The position numbers and the translations under genes were made by a program. A stretch of 64,000 nucleotides of DNA from Pseudorhodoferax aquiterrae (GTDB lineage Bacteria > Pseudomonadota > Gammaproteobacteria > Burkholderiales > Burkholderiaceae_C). Below are positions 29,877 to 38,241 of this stretch, piece by piece (the stretch's first letter is position 1; each line of letters begins with the position of its first letter). The notes under the pieces were generated by a model. It saw only the letters and a list, made by a program, of their open reading frames with translations, was not told where the DNA came from and searched no databases. Where the stretch lies: the NCBI RefSeq assembly GCF_014652235.1, contig NZ_BMYK01000001.1, positions 266,961-330,960 of the forward strand, in the 5' to 3' direction.

Positions 29877-30478
29877 CGTGCGCGCTCCAGTGCGGCCCGC
29901 ACGAGCGGCAGGTGGTCGTTGCCAAAGTACATGTCGTCTCCCAGAAAGATGGTGGGCGTGCCGAAGCCGCCGCGCGCGATGAGTTCCTCGGTGTTGGCGC
30001 GCAGCTGGTCCTTGATGTGCTGCGCACCGATGGCGGCCAGCAGCGCGTCGGCATCGGCGCCGGCACGCTGGCAGACCTCGCGCACGACGGCGTCCTGCGC
30101 GATGTCCAGGTCGTCGCGCCAGTACGCCTCGAAGCCGGCCTTGGCGAAGGCCGGCAACTGGCCGCTTTCGTCCAGCACCAGGCAGCCGCGCATGAGCTTG
30201 ACGCTGTTGACCGGGAACACCGTGGGCGGGAACTTCACCTGCACGCCGGTCCAGCGCGCCCAGTCCGCCAGGCTCTTGCCCAGGTAGGCCTGCTTGGCCG
30301 GCACGGGCGTGCGGCGCGACTCGTAGACCGTGGGGTTCACGGTGTTGAACACGCCGCCGACCATGAAGGGCCGCCAGCGGATCACCGCGCCGAGTTCGGC
30401 CGCCATGGGCTGCACGTTGGTGAAGGCCAGGTAGGTCCAGGGGCTGGAGATGTCGAAGAAGAATTCGATGTCGGGCAT
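29873..30478 (-). CDS. 2-hydroxychromene-2-carboxylate isomerase-like DsbA-family protein
   Basis: The 201-residue thioredoxin-fold protein starts IEFFFDISSPWTYLAF, with the conserved serine that binds glutathione in this family. It ends with GGFGTPTIFLGDDMYFGNDHLP, containing the cis-proline. Family members isomerise hydroxychromene carboxylates in naphthalene breakdown or related ring-opened products, using glutathione. It lies one base after a GST gene and overlaps a crotonase gene, which fits glutathione-assisted aromatic or cyclic-compound breakdown. A second family member lies at 43860-44486. Confidence 0.87.
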   Translation of the reverse strand: MPDIEFFFDISSPWTYLAFTNVQPMAAELGAVIRWRPFMVGGVFNTVNPTVYESRRTPVPAKQAYLGKSLADWARWTGVQVKFPPTVFPVNSVKLMRGCLVLDESGQLPAFAKAGFEAYWRDDLDIAQDAVVREVCQRAGADADALLAAIGAQHIKDQLRANTEELIARGGFGTPTIFLGDDMYFGNDHLPLVRAALERAR

Positions 30479-30479
30479 G

Positions 30480-31196
30480 TCACTCCTTGGTGGCTGCGGT
30501 GGTGGCGGCGTTCGTGCCGCGGAACAGATGGCGGCGCGCGGCGTCGTCCATGGCCTTGCCGGGCCGGCCCAGCTCCTTGCCGACCGCGAGACCGGCCTGG
30601 ACCTGGGGCCGCGCGCGCAGCTCGGCATACCAGCGCTTCACGTGTGGGAAGTCGTCCAGCGTGATCTGCTGCGCCTTGTGCGTCATGGCCCAGGGGAAAG
30701 TGGCGATGTCGGCGATCGAGTACTCGCCCGCGATGCAGGCGTCCGTGGCCGCGAGCTGGCGGTCCAGCACGCCGTAGAGCCGGCGCACCTCGGCGCCGTA
30801 GCGGTCGATGGCGTAAGGGATCTTCTCGGCCGCGTAGAGCAGGAAGTGGCCGTGCTGCCCGGCCATGGGTCCCAGGCCACCGACCTGCCAGTAGACCCAT
30901 TGCAGCACGCGGTAGCGCTCGGCCGGCGCGCTGGGCATCAACCGGCCGGCCTTCTCCGCCAGGTACTGCAGGATGGCCCCGCTCTCGAACAGCGCCAACG
31001 GGGGGCCGCCGCCCAGGGGGTCGTGGTCGACGATGGCCGGAATCCGGTTGTTGGGGCTGATGGCCAGGAACTCCGGCGCGAACTGCCCGCCAGCGCCGAT
31101 GTGGACCGGCACGACGCGGTAGGGCAGGCCGCATTCCTCCAGCAGGATGCTGATCTTCCAGCCGTTGGGTGTCGGCCAATAGTGCAGGTCGATCAT
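30480..31196 (-). CDS. Glutathione S-transferase (YfcG/YghU-like)
   Basis: The 238-residue protein has an N-terminal thioredoxin-like domain: IDLHYWPTPNGWKISILLEECGLPY, then SPNNRIPAIVDHD with the cis-proline, and LFESGAILQYLAEK with the glutathione gamma-glutamyl site. An all-helical C-terminal domain with GEYSIADIATFPW follows. The TPNGWK start matches the nu-class GSTs that bind two glutathiones or act as disulfide reductases. AAGGAGA precedes ATG 31196, chosen over an earlier in-frame ATG without a ribosome site. It is the first gene of a three-gene unit with the isomerase and crotonase. Confidence 0.9.
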   Translation of the reverse strand: MIDLHYWPTPNGWKISILLEECGLPYRVVPVHIGAGGQFAPEFLAISPNNRIPAIVDHDPLGGGPPLALFESGAILQYLAEKAGRLMPSAPAERYRVLQWVYWQVGGLGPMAGQHGHFLLYAAEKIPYAIDRYGAEVRRLYGVLDRQLAATDACIAGEYSIADIATFPWAMTHKAQQITLDDFPHVKRWYAELRARPQVQAGLAVGKELGRPGKAMDDAARRHLFRGTNAATTAATKE

Positions 31197-31237
31197 GGCG
31201 CGCTTGTCTCCTTGCGCCGCTTTGTAAAGCGGATGCC

Positions 31238-31253
31238 GGGACACGGCTGTCCC
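31238..31253. promoter_or_regulatory. Inverted repeat GGGACACGGCTGTCCC upstream of the GST unit
   Basis: A perfect 6-bp inverted repeat with a 4-base centre lies 42 bases ahead of the GST start codon. A TACAAA-like -10 on the minus strand lies at 31226-31221. It differs from the main regulon palindrome but has the same 16-bp span and could be an operator for the GST-isomerase-crotonase unit. Confidence 0.35.
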
Positions 31254-31276
31254 GCAGGTGGCTGTGCTTGCAGAAA

Positions 31277-31320
31277 TCGTCGTTCCGGACGATGGGCCGG
31301 GCGGACCCCCGGCCTAGCAT
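31277..31320 (+). promoter_or_regulatory. Operator TCGTCGTTCCGGACGA with -10 TAGCAT (regulon site)
   Basis: The palindrome at 31277-31292 is followed after 22 bases by TAGCAT (31315-31320). It points at the LivK-type binding-protein gene 61 bases further on. Confidence 0.7.
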
Positions 31321-31380
31321 GTCGCGCCGGCCGGGGCTCCGGGCCCTGGCAGGTCACGACAAGCACCAGGAGACAAGAGC

Positions 31381-32598
31381 ATGAACAAAGACGGAGAACG
31401 CGCCGGTCTGTCACGCCGTGCGACGCTGGCCTTGGGCCTGGCCACCGCGCTGCCGGCACGCGCGCAGAAGGCCTACGGCCCCGGCGTCAGCGACACCGAG
31501 ATCAAGATCGGCAACATCCTGCCGTACTCGGGGCCGGCATCCTCCTACGGCACCATGGGCAAGGCGCTGCAGGGCTACTTCAACAAGGTCAATGCGCAGG
31601 GCGGCGTCAACGGCCGCAAGCTCAGGCTGCTGTCGCTGGACGACGGCTACAACCCCGCCAAGACCGTGGAGCAGGCGCGCAAGCTGGTCGAGCAGGAAGA
31701 GGTGCTGTTCATCGGCGCCGTGCTGGGTACGGCGACCAACCTCGCGATCCAGAAGTACATGAACGCCAAGAAGGTGCCGCAGCTGTTCGTGCAGAGCGGC
31801 GCGAGCCGCTGGAACGACCCCAAGGCCTTTCCGTGGACCATGGGCTTCCAGACCTCCTACCAGGTCGAGGCCGCCATCCACGCCCGGCACATCCTGCAGC
31901 ACGCGCCGGCTGCCAAGATCGGGGTGCTCTACCAGAACGATGACCTCGGCAAGGACTACCTCAAGGGCTTCCTCGAGGCGCTGGGCGACAAGGCCAAGGC
32001 CATGGTCGTGGCCCAGCTCAGCTACGAGTTCAGCGACCCCACCATCGACAGCCAGCTGGTGCAGCTGCGGGCCGCGGGCGCCGACACCTTCTTCAACGTG
32101 AGCACGCCCAAGTTCGCGGCCATGGCGATCCGCCGCAGCGCCGAGATGGGCTGGAAGCCCACGCACTACCTGGCCAGCGTGTCGGCCTCGCTGCAATCGG
32201 TCATCAAGCCGGCCGGCATCGAGAACGCGCAGGGCGTGATCACCGCCACCTTCATGCGCGACCCGTCGGAGACGGCCGAGCGCGACACGCCAGAGGTGCG
32301 CGAGTTCTCGGCCTTCATGGCCCAGTATTACCCCGAGGGCAACCCCTACGAGACGCTCAACGCGCTGGCCTACAGCATGGGCCAGCTCATGGAGAAGGTC
32401 TTACAGCAGGCCGGCGAGCAGCTCACGCGCGAGAACGTGATGCGCCAGGCCGCGGCGCTGGACCTCACGCTGCCCATGGTGCGCGCCGGCATGCGCGTGA
32501 AGACCGGCCCTGGCGACTACGCCCCGCTCGAGCAGCTGCAGATGCTGCGCCTGAAGGGCGACACCTACGAACGCTTCGGCCCCATCCTGCCGTCCTGA
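31381..32598 (+). CDS. ABC transporter substrate-binding protein (LivK / Peripla_BP_6 type)
   Basis: The 405-residue periplasmic protein has a signal peptide with a twin-arginine-like LSRRATLALG. Type I binding-fold blocks follow: IKIGNILPYSGPASSYG, GGVNGRKLRLLSLDDGYNP, VPQLFVQSGASRW and IGVLYQNDDLGKDYLKGF. Relatives bind branched-chain amino acids, amides or aromatic acids. It is similar to the binding protein at 54183-55388 but has no adjacent permease genes, so it may share LivGFHM (48111-51530). Its stop codon is the first triplet of an intergenic repeat, after which an acyl-CoA synthetase gene follows. Confidence 0.9.
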   Translation: MNKDGERAGLSRRATLALGLATALPARAQKAYGPGVSDTEIKIGNILPYSGPASSYGTMGKALQGYFNKVNAQGGVNGRKLRLLSLDDGYNPAKTVEQARKLVEQEEVLFIGAVLGTATNLAIQKYMNAKKVPQLFVQSGASRWNDPKAFPWTMGFQTSYQVEAAIHARHILQHAPAAKIGVLYQNDDLGKDYLKGFLEALGDKAKAMVVAQLSYEFSDPTIDSQLVQLRAAGADTFFNVSTPKFAAMAIRRSAEMGWKPTHYLASVSASLQSVIKPAGIENAQGVITATFMRDPSETAERDTPEVREFSAFMAQYYPEGNPYETLNALAYSMGQLMEKVLQQAGEQLTRENVMRQAAALDLTLPMVRAGMRVKTGPGDYAPLEQLQMLRLKGDTYERFGPILPS

Positions 32599-32731
32599 AA
32601 TGAAACCACCCCCGTTTGGACTTCTCACTGCGTGTAGAAGTCCCATCCCCCCTCAAGGGGGCGCACCCGGCGGCCGGGCGGAGCCCGTTCCGCGGCTGCG
32701 CTGGCATGGCCTGCTCCGCGGCCTTCCGAAC
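32596..32731 (+). repeat. Structured intergenic repeat, copy 1
   Basis: This 136-base element is closely matched at 55381-55517. It begins TGAAATGAAAC, supplying the stop codon of the binding-protein gene. It contains hairpin GGACTTCT/AGAAGTCC (32618-32625 with 32636-32643) around the loop CACTGCGTGT, and hairpin CCCCCT/AGGGGG (32648-32661). No U-run follows. Both copies lie between a LivK-type gene and an acyl-CoA gene. Confidence 0.8.
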
Positions 32732-32803
32732 CTCTGCTCGCGCGCCTGTTTCGTGCCCTGCGGGTGGTGCGCCAGCGCGATGGACAACTGAAAGGAGATC
32801 CCC

Positions 32804-34366
32804 ATGCGCTTGCGCCAGACCCAGTCGCTGCACCGTGCCGTGCAGCAGTACCCCGACCGCGTGGCCACCGTCTACCACGGCCGCCGCCAGACCTTCCGCC
32901 AGCTGCACGAGCGCGTCGCCAGGCTGGCCGGCGCGTTGCAGGCCCAGGGCATGGTCGCGGGCGACCGCGTGGGCATGCTCGCGCTCAACTCCGACCGCAC
33001 GCTGGAGTTCTACCTGGCGGTCTGGTGGGCCGGTGGCGTGGTCAATCCCGTCAACACGCGCTGGAGCGCGGCCGAGATCGCCTTCTCGCTTCAGGACTGC
33101 GCCACCGCCATGCTGTTTGTGGACGACAGCTTCGTGCCCATGGTGGCGGAGCTGCAGGCCCAGGCGCCGTGCCTGAAGACGCTGCTCTACGTGGGCGACA
33201 AGCCCGCGCCGACAGGCTTTCTCGACACCGAGCAGCTCATCTCCGCGGCCAGTCCCGTGGAGGACGCGCTGCGCAGCGGCGACGACCTGGCCGGCGTGTT
33301 CTACACGGGCGGCACCACGGGCCGGCCCAAGGGCGTGATGCTGAGCCAGGAGGCGCTGGCCGCCAACTCCATGCTCTCGCTGGTGGCCTCGCCGCTGGAC
33401 CGCGACGCCGTGCTGCTGCACAGCGCGCCGCTGTTCCACCTCGGCGGGCTGTCGGCGCTGATGCGTGGCCTGGTGGTGGGCACGACCAACGTGTTCCTGC
33501 CGGCCTTCACGCCGGGCGGCGTGCTCAAGGCCATCGCCGAGCACCGCATCACCAGCCTCATGCTGATCCCGGTGATGCTGCAGTTCCTGCTCGACGACCC
33601 GGCTGCGCGCGAGGCCGACCTGTCCAGCGTGCGCGTGATCGGCTATGGCGCCTCGCCGATCTCCGAGGCCCTGCTGGAGCGGGCCTTCGCGCGGCTCCCG
33701 CATGCCGATTTCGTGCAAGGCTACGGCATGACCGAACTGGCCGCCGGCGTGACCTACCTGACCGCGGAGTACCACTCGGCCGAAGGCCGCAAACTCGGCA
33801 AGCTGCCTTCGGCCGGCCGGGCGCTGAACGGCGTGGATGTGCGCATCGTCGACGTGGAAGGTCGCGAGCTGCCGCGCGGCCAGGTCGGCGAGATCGCGGT
33901 GCGCAGCCCCTGCGCGATGTCGGGCTACTGGAACCTGCCCGAGGCCACGGCCCAGACGCTGAAGGGCGGCTGGCTGTTCACGGGCGACGCCGCGCGCATG
34001 GACGAGGACGGCTTCGTCTTCATCGTCGACCGCTTCAAGGACATGGTGGTCACGGGCGGCGAAAACGTCTATTGCGGCGAGGTCGAGGCCGCGCTCACGC
34101 GCCATCCGGCCGTCGCCGCGGCGGCCGTGATCGGCGTGCCCCATGCGCAATGGGGCGAGGCCGTGCACGCCGTGCTGGTGCTGCGGCCGGGGTCCGAGGC
34201 CACGGCCGAGGACATCCAGGCCCACTGCAAGACATTGATCGCCGGCTACAAGTGCCCGCGCAGCGTGGAGTTCGTGGCGGCGCTGCCGATCAGCGGGGCG
34301 GGCAAGGTCATGAAGTACAAGCTGCGCGAACCGCACTGGAAGGACCACCGGCGCGCCGTGGCTTGA
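32804..34366 (+). CDS. Long-chain acyl-CoA synthetase (AMP-forming)
   Basis: The 520-residue enzyme has YTGGTTGRPKGVMLS, GYGMTELAAG, GWLFTGDAARMDEDGFVFIVDRFKDM, VTGGENVYCGEVEAAL, and the C-terminal GAGKVMKYKLRE with the catalytic lysine. It resembles FadD13-like ligases for long or unusual acids. AAGGAG precedes the ATG. Its C-terminal part (CKTLIAGYKCPRSVEFV) closely matches the partial ligase at the window end, so the two are paralogues. It probably shares the transcript of the upstream binding protein, across the structured repeat. It activates the imported acid for the oxidation enzymes encoded around it (inference). Confidence 0.92.
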   Translation: MRLRQTQSLHRAVQQYPDRVATVYHGRRQTFRQLHERVARLAGALQAQGMVAGDRVGMLALNSDRTLEFYLAVWWAGGVVNPVNTRWSAAEIAFSLQDCATAMLFVDDSFVPMVAELQAQAPCLKTLLYVGDKPAPTGFLDTEQLISAASPVEDALRSGDDLAGVFYTGGTTGRPKGVMLSQEALAANSMLSLVASPLDRDAVLLHSAPLFHLGGLSALMRGLVVGTTNVFLPAFTPGGVLKAIAEHRITSLMLIPVMLQFLLDDPAAREADLSSVRVIGYGASPISEALLERAFARLPHADFVQGYGMTELAAGVTYLTAEYHSAEGRKLGKLPSAGRALNGVDVRIVDVEGRELPRGQVGEIAVRSPCAMSGYWNLPEATAQTLKGGWLFTGDAARMDEDGFVFIVDRFKDMVVTGGENVYCGEVEAALTRHPAVAAAAVIGVPHAQWGEAVHAVLVLRPGSEATAEDIQAHCKTLIAGYKCPRSVEFVAALPISGAGKVMKYKLREPHWKDHRRAVA

Positions 34367-34383
34367 GCGGCCTGCGGCGCTGG

Positions 34384-35418
34384 TCAGGCGGGCGCGCGCA
34401 GGGCCTCGATCCGGTTCCTGCCGTTCTTCTTGGCGGCGTAGAGCTGCCGGTCCACAGCCTCGACGAAATCGGCGGACCTGGACTGCCCGAGCGGCGTGGT
34501 GGTGCCGACGCCGATGCTGACCGTGACGCACTGGCCGTGCGGCGACTGCGCATGGACGATGGCCTGCTTGCGGATCAGCCGCTGGCAGCGTTCGGCCACC
34601 TTCAGCGCCACCGTGCAGTCGGCCTGCGGCAGCAGGATGACGAACTCCTCGCCGCCGAAGCGCGCGACCAGGTCACGCGGGCTATCCACCGCCAGGCTCA
34701 GCGTGCGGGCGATGTCCACGATGCAGCGGTCGCCCTGGATGTGGCCGTACACGTCGTTGTACTGCTTGAAGAAGTCGATGTCGATCAGCAGCACGGACAG
34801 CGGCTGGCCCTGGCTGCGCGCGCTGTCCCACTCGCGCTCCAGGCTCGCATCGAATTGGCGCCGATTGGCGATGTGGGTCAGACCGTCCTTGAACGACAGC
34901 GCTTCGAGCTCGCGCTGCAGCGCGAGCAGCTTCTCCTCGGTCTTCTTGCGCTCGGTGATGTCGAACATGAAGCCCACCAGGGCCTCGACCTCGCCCCGGT
35001 CGTTGCGCACCACGTGCACGACGTCGCGGATCCACACATAGCCGTTGTCCTTGGTGAGGGCGCGGTAGTCCGCCTCGTGGTCGACGCCGGACTGCGATTG
35101 CGACACGCAGAAGTTCACCACGTCGTCGCGGTCCTCCGGGTGCATGCGCATGGCCCAGTCCTCGACGCCGCGCCAGCTGTCCGCGCGCCAGCCCAGCAAG
35201 GCCTCGATCTGCGGCCCGATGTAGGTGAAGCGCTTGGTGGCCCAGTCGATCTTCCAGGGGATGGCCCGGGTGGATTCCAGCAGGGTGCGGTAGACGGCGC
35301 TGTCGCTGCTCAGGCTGTCGCTGCTCAGGCTGTCGATGTCGGAATGGGGCGGACTTGCGGTGCTCAATGTTCTGTGCGGGGCGGGTGGGGTGACCGGCCC
35401 GTCCGGCCGGTCGGCCAT
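34384..35418 (-). CDS. Diguanylate cyclase with PAS/PAC sensor domain
   Basis: The 344-residue protein has a PAS fold with PAC segment (about residues 40-165: YIGPQIEALLGW, HPEDRDDVVNF, VGFMFDITERKKTEEKL) and a short coiled linker. A GGDEF domain follows with DGLTHIANRR, DIDFFKQYND and the active-site motif ARFGGEEF. It makes cyclic di-GMP from two GTP. The RxxD inhibitory site five residues before GGEEF is absent, so product inhibition at that site is unlikely. The N-terminus contains a duplicated SLSSD segment from a 15-base tandem repeat (35300-35329). No membrane segment is visible, so it senses in the cytoplasm. Confidence 0.9.
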   Translation of the reverse strand: MADRPDGPVTPPAPHRTLSTASPPHSDIDSLSSDSLSSDSAVYRTLLESTRAIPWKIDWATKRFTYIGPQIEALLGWRADSWRGVEDWAMRMHPEDRDDVVNFCVSQSQSGVDHEADYRALTKDNGYVWIRDVVHVVRNDRGEVEALVGFMFDITERKKTEEKLLALQRELEALSFKDGLTHIANRRQFDASLEREWDSARSQGQPLSVLLIDIDFFKQYNDVYGHIQGDRCIVDIARTLSLAVDSPRDLVARFGGEEFVILLPQADCTVALKVAERCQRLIRKQAIVHAQSPHGQCVTVSIGVGTTTPLGQSRSADFVEAVDRQLYAAKKNGRNRIEALRAPA

Positions 35419-35541
35419 GGCAGGACGGTGGCCTGGGCGCAGCCCTGCCGGTCGGCATGGGGAGTCGGCTGGTTACAAAAAGTATATCCAGCGGCGCGGG
35501 GTGCATGGGTGCAATGCGCGCCGTTGGGCAAGGCGACCCTG

Positions 35542-36036
35542 TCAGCAGGTCTTGGCCCGCGTGTCCTTCCCGCCCTGGCCCCTGACCACCGTCAGCGTGG
35601 GCAGGTTGTCGCCGCCCTGGGGTGTCAGCTGGATGGTGTCGGGGCCGGTGAAGCGGCCCTCGTAGCTGGCGGCCAGGGGTGCGGGCACGGTGGTCGCCGG
35701 GGGGATGGGCGCGAGGTTGAGCTTGAGCGTGCAGCCGGAATAGCTGCCGGTCACCACATGTTCGTTGTTGTCGAAGCGCAAGTTGCTGAACTCCTCGAAG
35801 TTGCCGGATTCCGTGGTCGGCGCATTCGGGTTCAGGTTGATGGCGATGTCGTGCTGGGCGCCGCCGACATCGCCGTTGAACACGAAGCCGAAGGTGAAGA
35901 AGGGCACGACCAGGGCCGCCTCGCCGCCGCAGCCGGCGGTGAGCAGCGCGGCGAGCAAGGCGGCCAGGGGCCAGGAGGCGCGGCGCGGCGCGGTGCCCGA
36001 TGGGCGGGCGGACGGGTCATGGCGGCGGCTTGGCAT
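35542..36036 (-). CDS. Small lipoprotein of unknown function
   Basis: The 164-residue product has a basic N-terminus and hydrophobic stretch ending in the lipobox LLTAGC (Cys36), then an asparagine-rich, beta-prone mature part (NGDVGGAQHDIAINLNPNAP, HVVTGSYSGCTLKLNL, DTIQLTPQGGDNLPTLTVV). The mature part has a cysteine pair that could form a disulfide. I do not recognise the family. The ATG at 36036 overlaps the end of the serine-protease gene by 20 bases, so it is the last gene of a four-gene envelope operon. It may be a substrate or accessory subunit of that protease (speculative). Confidence 0.7.
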   Translation of the reverse strand: MPSRRHDPSARPSGTAPRRASWPLAALLAALLTAGCGGEAALVVPFFTFGFVFNGDVGGAQHDIAINLNPNAPTTESGNFEEFSNLRFDNNEHVVTGSYSGCTLKLNLAPIPPATTVPAPLAASYEGRFTGPDTIQLTPQGGDNLPTLTVVRGQGGKDTRAKTC

Positions 36037-37153
36037 GGACGATCTCCTTCTGGCTGAGGGCGTTGAGAAACTGGGAGATGGCGGTCTGGATGCCGCTGAG
36101 CTCGGGGTCCAGTGCGGCCATGCGTTCCTGCACGACGGCGGGGATGCGCTCGGTCTGCACGATGCTGCTGGCATGTTCGTTGACGAACAGGAAGCGCTCG
36201 TGCGCGGCCCACAGCCGGTCGCGCAGCGCCGCCCATTGCTGGGCGACGGCGGGCTCCCAATGCTGGCGAAGCGTGCCGTCGTACTTGTCCTTGGCGTCGC
36301 GGAAGCGTTCGGCCGCCACGTTGTACTCGTTCACGGCCTGGGTGAAGGTGGCACGCGCCGCCGTGGGCTGGCGCAGCACGGTTTGCGCGTCGCGCAGCTC
36401 GAACAGGTAGCGGTTCAGCATCTCGGCCAGGTCCTGCGCAGCGGCTTGGGGATCGAGCGGCGGGATGTTGTCCGCCTTGACGAGGTCGAAGGGCGCGCCA
36501 TGGGCCTGCACGCGCCGCGCGATCAGCGCGGCGTCCAGCACCGTGATGTTGGCGTTGTCCGAATCGGTGGTGAGCCCGATCACGCCGCGCCCCGTGGTGA
36601 CGGGCGCGCCGGAACTGCCGCCCAGCACACCGGGCATGTCGACCCGCCACAGCGCGCGCGCGTTGGGCCGCGCCGCCACGGCGCCGGCGCGCGGCAGCAC
36701 GGTGCAACTGTCGTCCCGGCCCAGCAGCCAGGCAGGGTCGGTGGGTGCGACCTCTTCCGGCGGCGCCAGTGCTTTGGTCGGGGCCTGGAAGTCCGCCGGA
36801 CGCGGCGTGCGCAACAAGGCCAGGTCGTCGGAGGGCAGATCGAAGGCTGCGATGTGCTGCGCCGCCCGCTCGCCAGGCAGGGCAGCGTCGCAGGCCTGCA
36901 GGGTGATGCGTTCCGCGCCGCTGACCACATGGCGGGCCGTCGCGATGTACAGGAAGTCGCGGTCGGCGCCGACCAGCATGCCGAAGCCATGCTCCTGCGC
37001 ATCGACACGCACCACCGTCGCGAGCAGGCGACGCGCCAGCGTGGGGCCGTCGTCGTACGTCGTGGCGGCCTGGACGGTGGCGGCGGCCAGCAGTGCGGCC
37101 GCGCACCCCAGCCGTTTCAGGCCGGCGTGCCGTCGAACTGCTTGCGCACCCAT
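36017..37153 (-). CDS. Exported trypsin-like serine protease with helical C-terminal extension
   Basis: The 378-residue protein has a signal peptide (GCAAALLAAATVQA). A chymotrypsin-fold protease follows with His75 in IATARHVVSG, an aspartate near 109-110 in LPSDDLALLRTP, and Ser181 in VLGGSSGAPVTT, which fits the GxSGxP nucleophile pattern. After residue 225 comes about 150 residues of charged, probably coiled-coil helix (DLAEMLNRYLFELRDAQ, NEYNVAAERFRDAKDKYD, MAALDPELSGIQTAISQFL) in place of the PDZ domain of DegP-type enzymes. The start overlaps the upstream membrane-protein gene by 37 bases. Likely a periplasmic quality-control or processing protease. Confidence 0.82.
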   Translation of the reverse strand: MGAQAVRRHAGLKRLGCAAALLAAATVQAATTYDDGPTLARRLLATVVRVDAQEHGFGMLVGADRDFLYIATARHVVSGAERITLQACDAALPGERAAQHIAAFDLPSDDLALLRTPRPADFQAPTKALAPPEEVAPTDPAWLLGRDDSCTVLPRAGAVAARPNARALWRVDMPGVLGGSSGAPVTTGRGVIGLTTDSDNANITVLDAALIARRVQAHGAPFDLVKADNIPPLDPQAAAQDLAEMLNRYLFELRDAQTVLRQPTAARATFTQAVNEYNVAAERFRDAKDKYDGTLRQHWEPAVAQQWAALRDRLWAAHERFLFVNEHASSIVQTERIPAVVQERMAALDPELSGIQTAISQFLNALSQKEIVHAKPPP

Positions 37154-38241
37154 GCGATCGCTCCCCACAGGAACAGGGCCGTGCTCCAGAACATGCCGAG
37201 CGCATGGTGGCGCGCGATGAACTCGAGCAGGCTGGGTTTCAGCGAACGCTCGAAATCGCCGGTGCGCGTGCGCAGCACGCGGGCCGTGCCGGACAGCTGC
37301 ACGGTGATGCTCTCGCCTGCGCTCAACGCGAAGCTTTCGAGCTCCAGCCCGGCCAACTCGATCCGGTCGCCGGGACCGAGCTTCAGCTCGGACGCCGTGA
37401 CAGGCAGCACGAGCTGGGCCTGCTCCAGACTGGAAGCGACCACGCCTTCGCCCGATGCGCTGGCGCGGCGTTCGACGAACTGCAGCGCGCTGGGGCGCAG
37501 GGTGGTCCAGCTGAGGCTCTTGTCTGGCGCCAGGCCCAGCCACAGGTCCAGCGGCGCCGGCCGTTGCGTCGGATGGGCGGCGTCGCCTGCGCTGGCCTGC
37601 AGCCATTCGGCCTGCGCGAAGCTGGCCGATGTGGCCGCGCCGGCCTCGCCGACGCGCCACCGCGCGGCCCCGGAGAACTCGATGTCCGCGCGCAGCACGG
37701 GGCGTGGCGCGTCCAGCGTGAGCTGCACGGGGGCGCCGGCGCGCACGGTCAGCGTGCTGGCCGCCGGGTGCCGCACGCCGCGCAGCAGCAGGTGTGGCGC
37801 GTGCAGCCACAGCGGGCTGCTGCCCAAGCGCTCCACGTCCTGCCGCAACGCGGGCGCGGGCGATGCCAGCAGCGTCTGCCCCTCGATGCGCAGCTCGCCC
37901 TCGACCGGCTGCGGGCCCAGGTCGCCGGCGGCATCGAGTTGCAGCGCCACCGCATGGGCCTTGGCCTGCAGCGTGAACGGCACGGACCGCACGGGCACCG
38001 CGGCGCCCACGGAGAGCAGCACGGCCACCGCCAGGGCCGGCCACAGCGCGGGCGGCCAGCGCCGGGGCGCCGGCGCCGTGGGTTCCGCGGCCAGTGCTGC
38101 GTCGACCAGCTGCAGCCGCTCCTGCAGTGCGCGCAGCTCGTCCAGGGGTGCGCCGGGCTCGGCGGCACGCTCTGCCAGGCCGCGCGCGACCTCGGCCCGC
38201 GTGCGCTGCAGTGCGGCGTGTCGTGGATCAGGGGATGGCAT
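37117..38241 (-). CDS. Bitopic membrane protein with large periplasmic beta domain, unknown function
   Basis: The 374-residue protein begins with a cytoplasmic helical segment (about residues 8-52, ALQRTRAEVARGLAERAAE and LDELRALQERLQLVDAAL). A membrane helix (ALWPALAVAVLLSVGAAV) follows, then some 260 beta-prone residues, and a second membrane helix near the end (FWSTALFLWGAIAWV) before a basic tail. I do not recognise the family. It overlaps both neighbours (14 and 37 bases), so translation is coupled. The double anchor suggests a scaffold that holds the exported protease and its partners at the inner membrane, which is inference. Confidence 0.72.
   Translation of the reverse strand: MPSPDPRHAALQRTRAEVARGLAERAAEPGAPLDELRALQERLQLVDAALAAEPTAPAPRRWPPALWPALAVAVLLSVGAAVPVRSVPFTLQAKAHAVALQLDAAGDLGPQPVEGELRIEGQTLLASPAPALRQDVERLGSSPLWLHAPHLLLRGVRHPAASTLTVRAGAPVQLTLDAPRPVLRADIEFSGAARWRVGEAGAATSASFAQAEWLQASAGDAAHPTQRPAPLDLWLGLAPDKSLSWTTLRPSALQFVERRASASGEGVVASSLEQAQLVLPVTASELKLGPGDRIELAGLELESFALSAGESITVQLSGTARVLRTRTGDFERSLKPSLLEFIARHHALGMFWSTALFLWGAIAWVRKQFDGTPA

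Noticed and set aside
32648..32661. CCCCCT/AGGGGG hairpin as a rho-independent terminator after the binding protein
   Set aside because: No U-tract follows, and the downstream ligase has no separate promoter that I can see, so it is better described as part of the repeat.
35300..35329. Tandem 15-base repeats as a CRISPR-like or phase-variable tract
   Set aside because: Only two units, in frame, encoding SLSSD twice; no spacers, and 15-base units do not change the reading frame.
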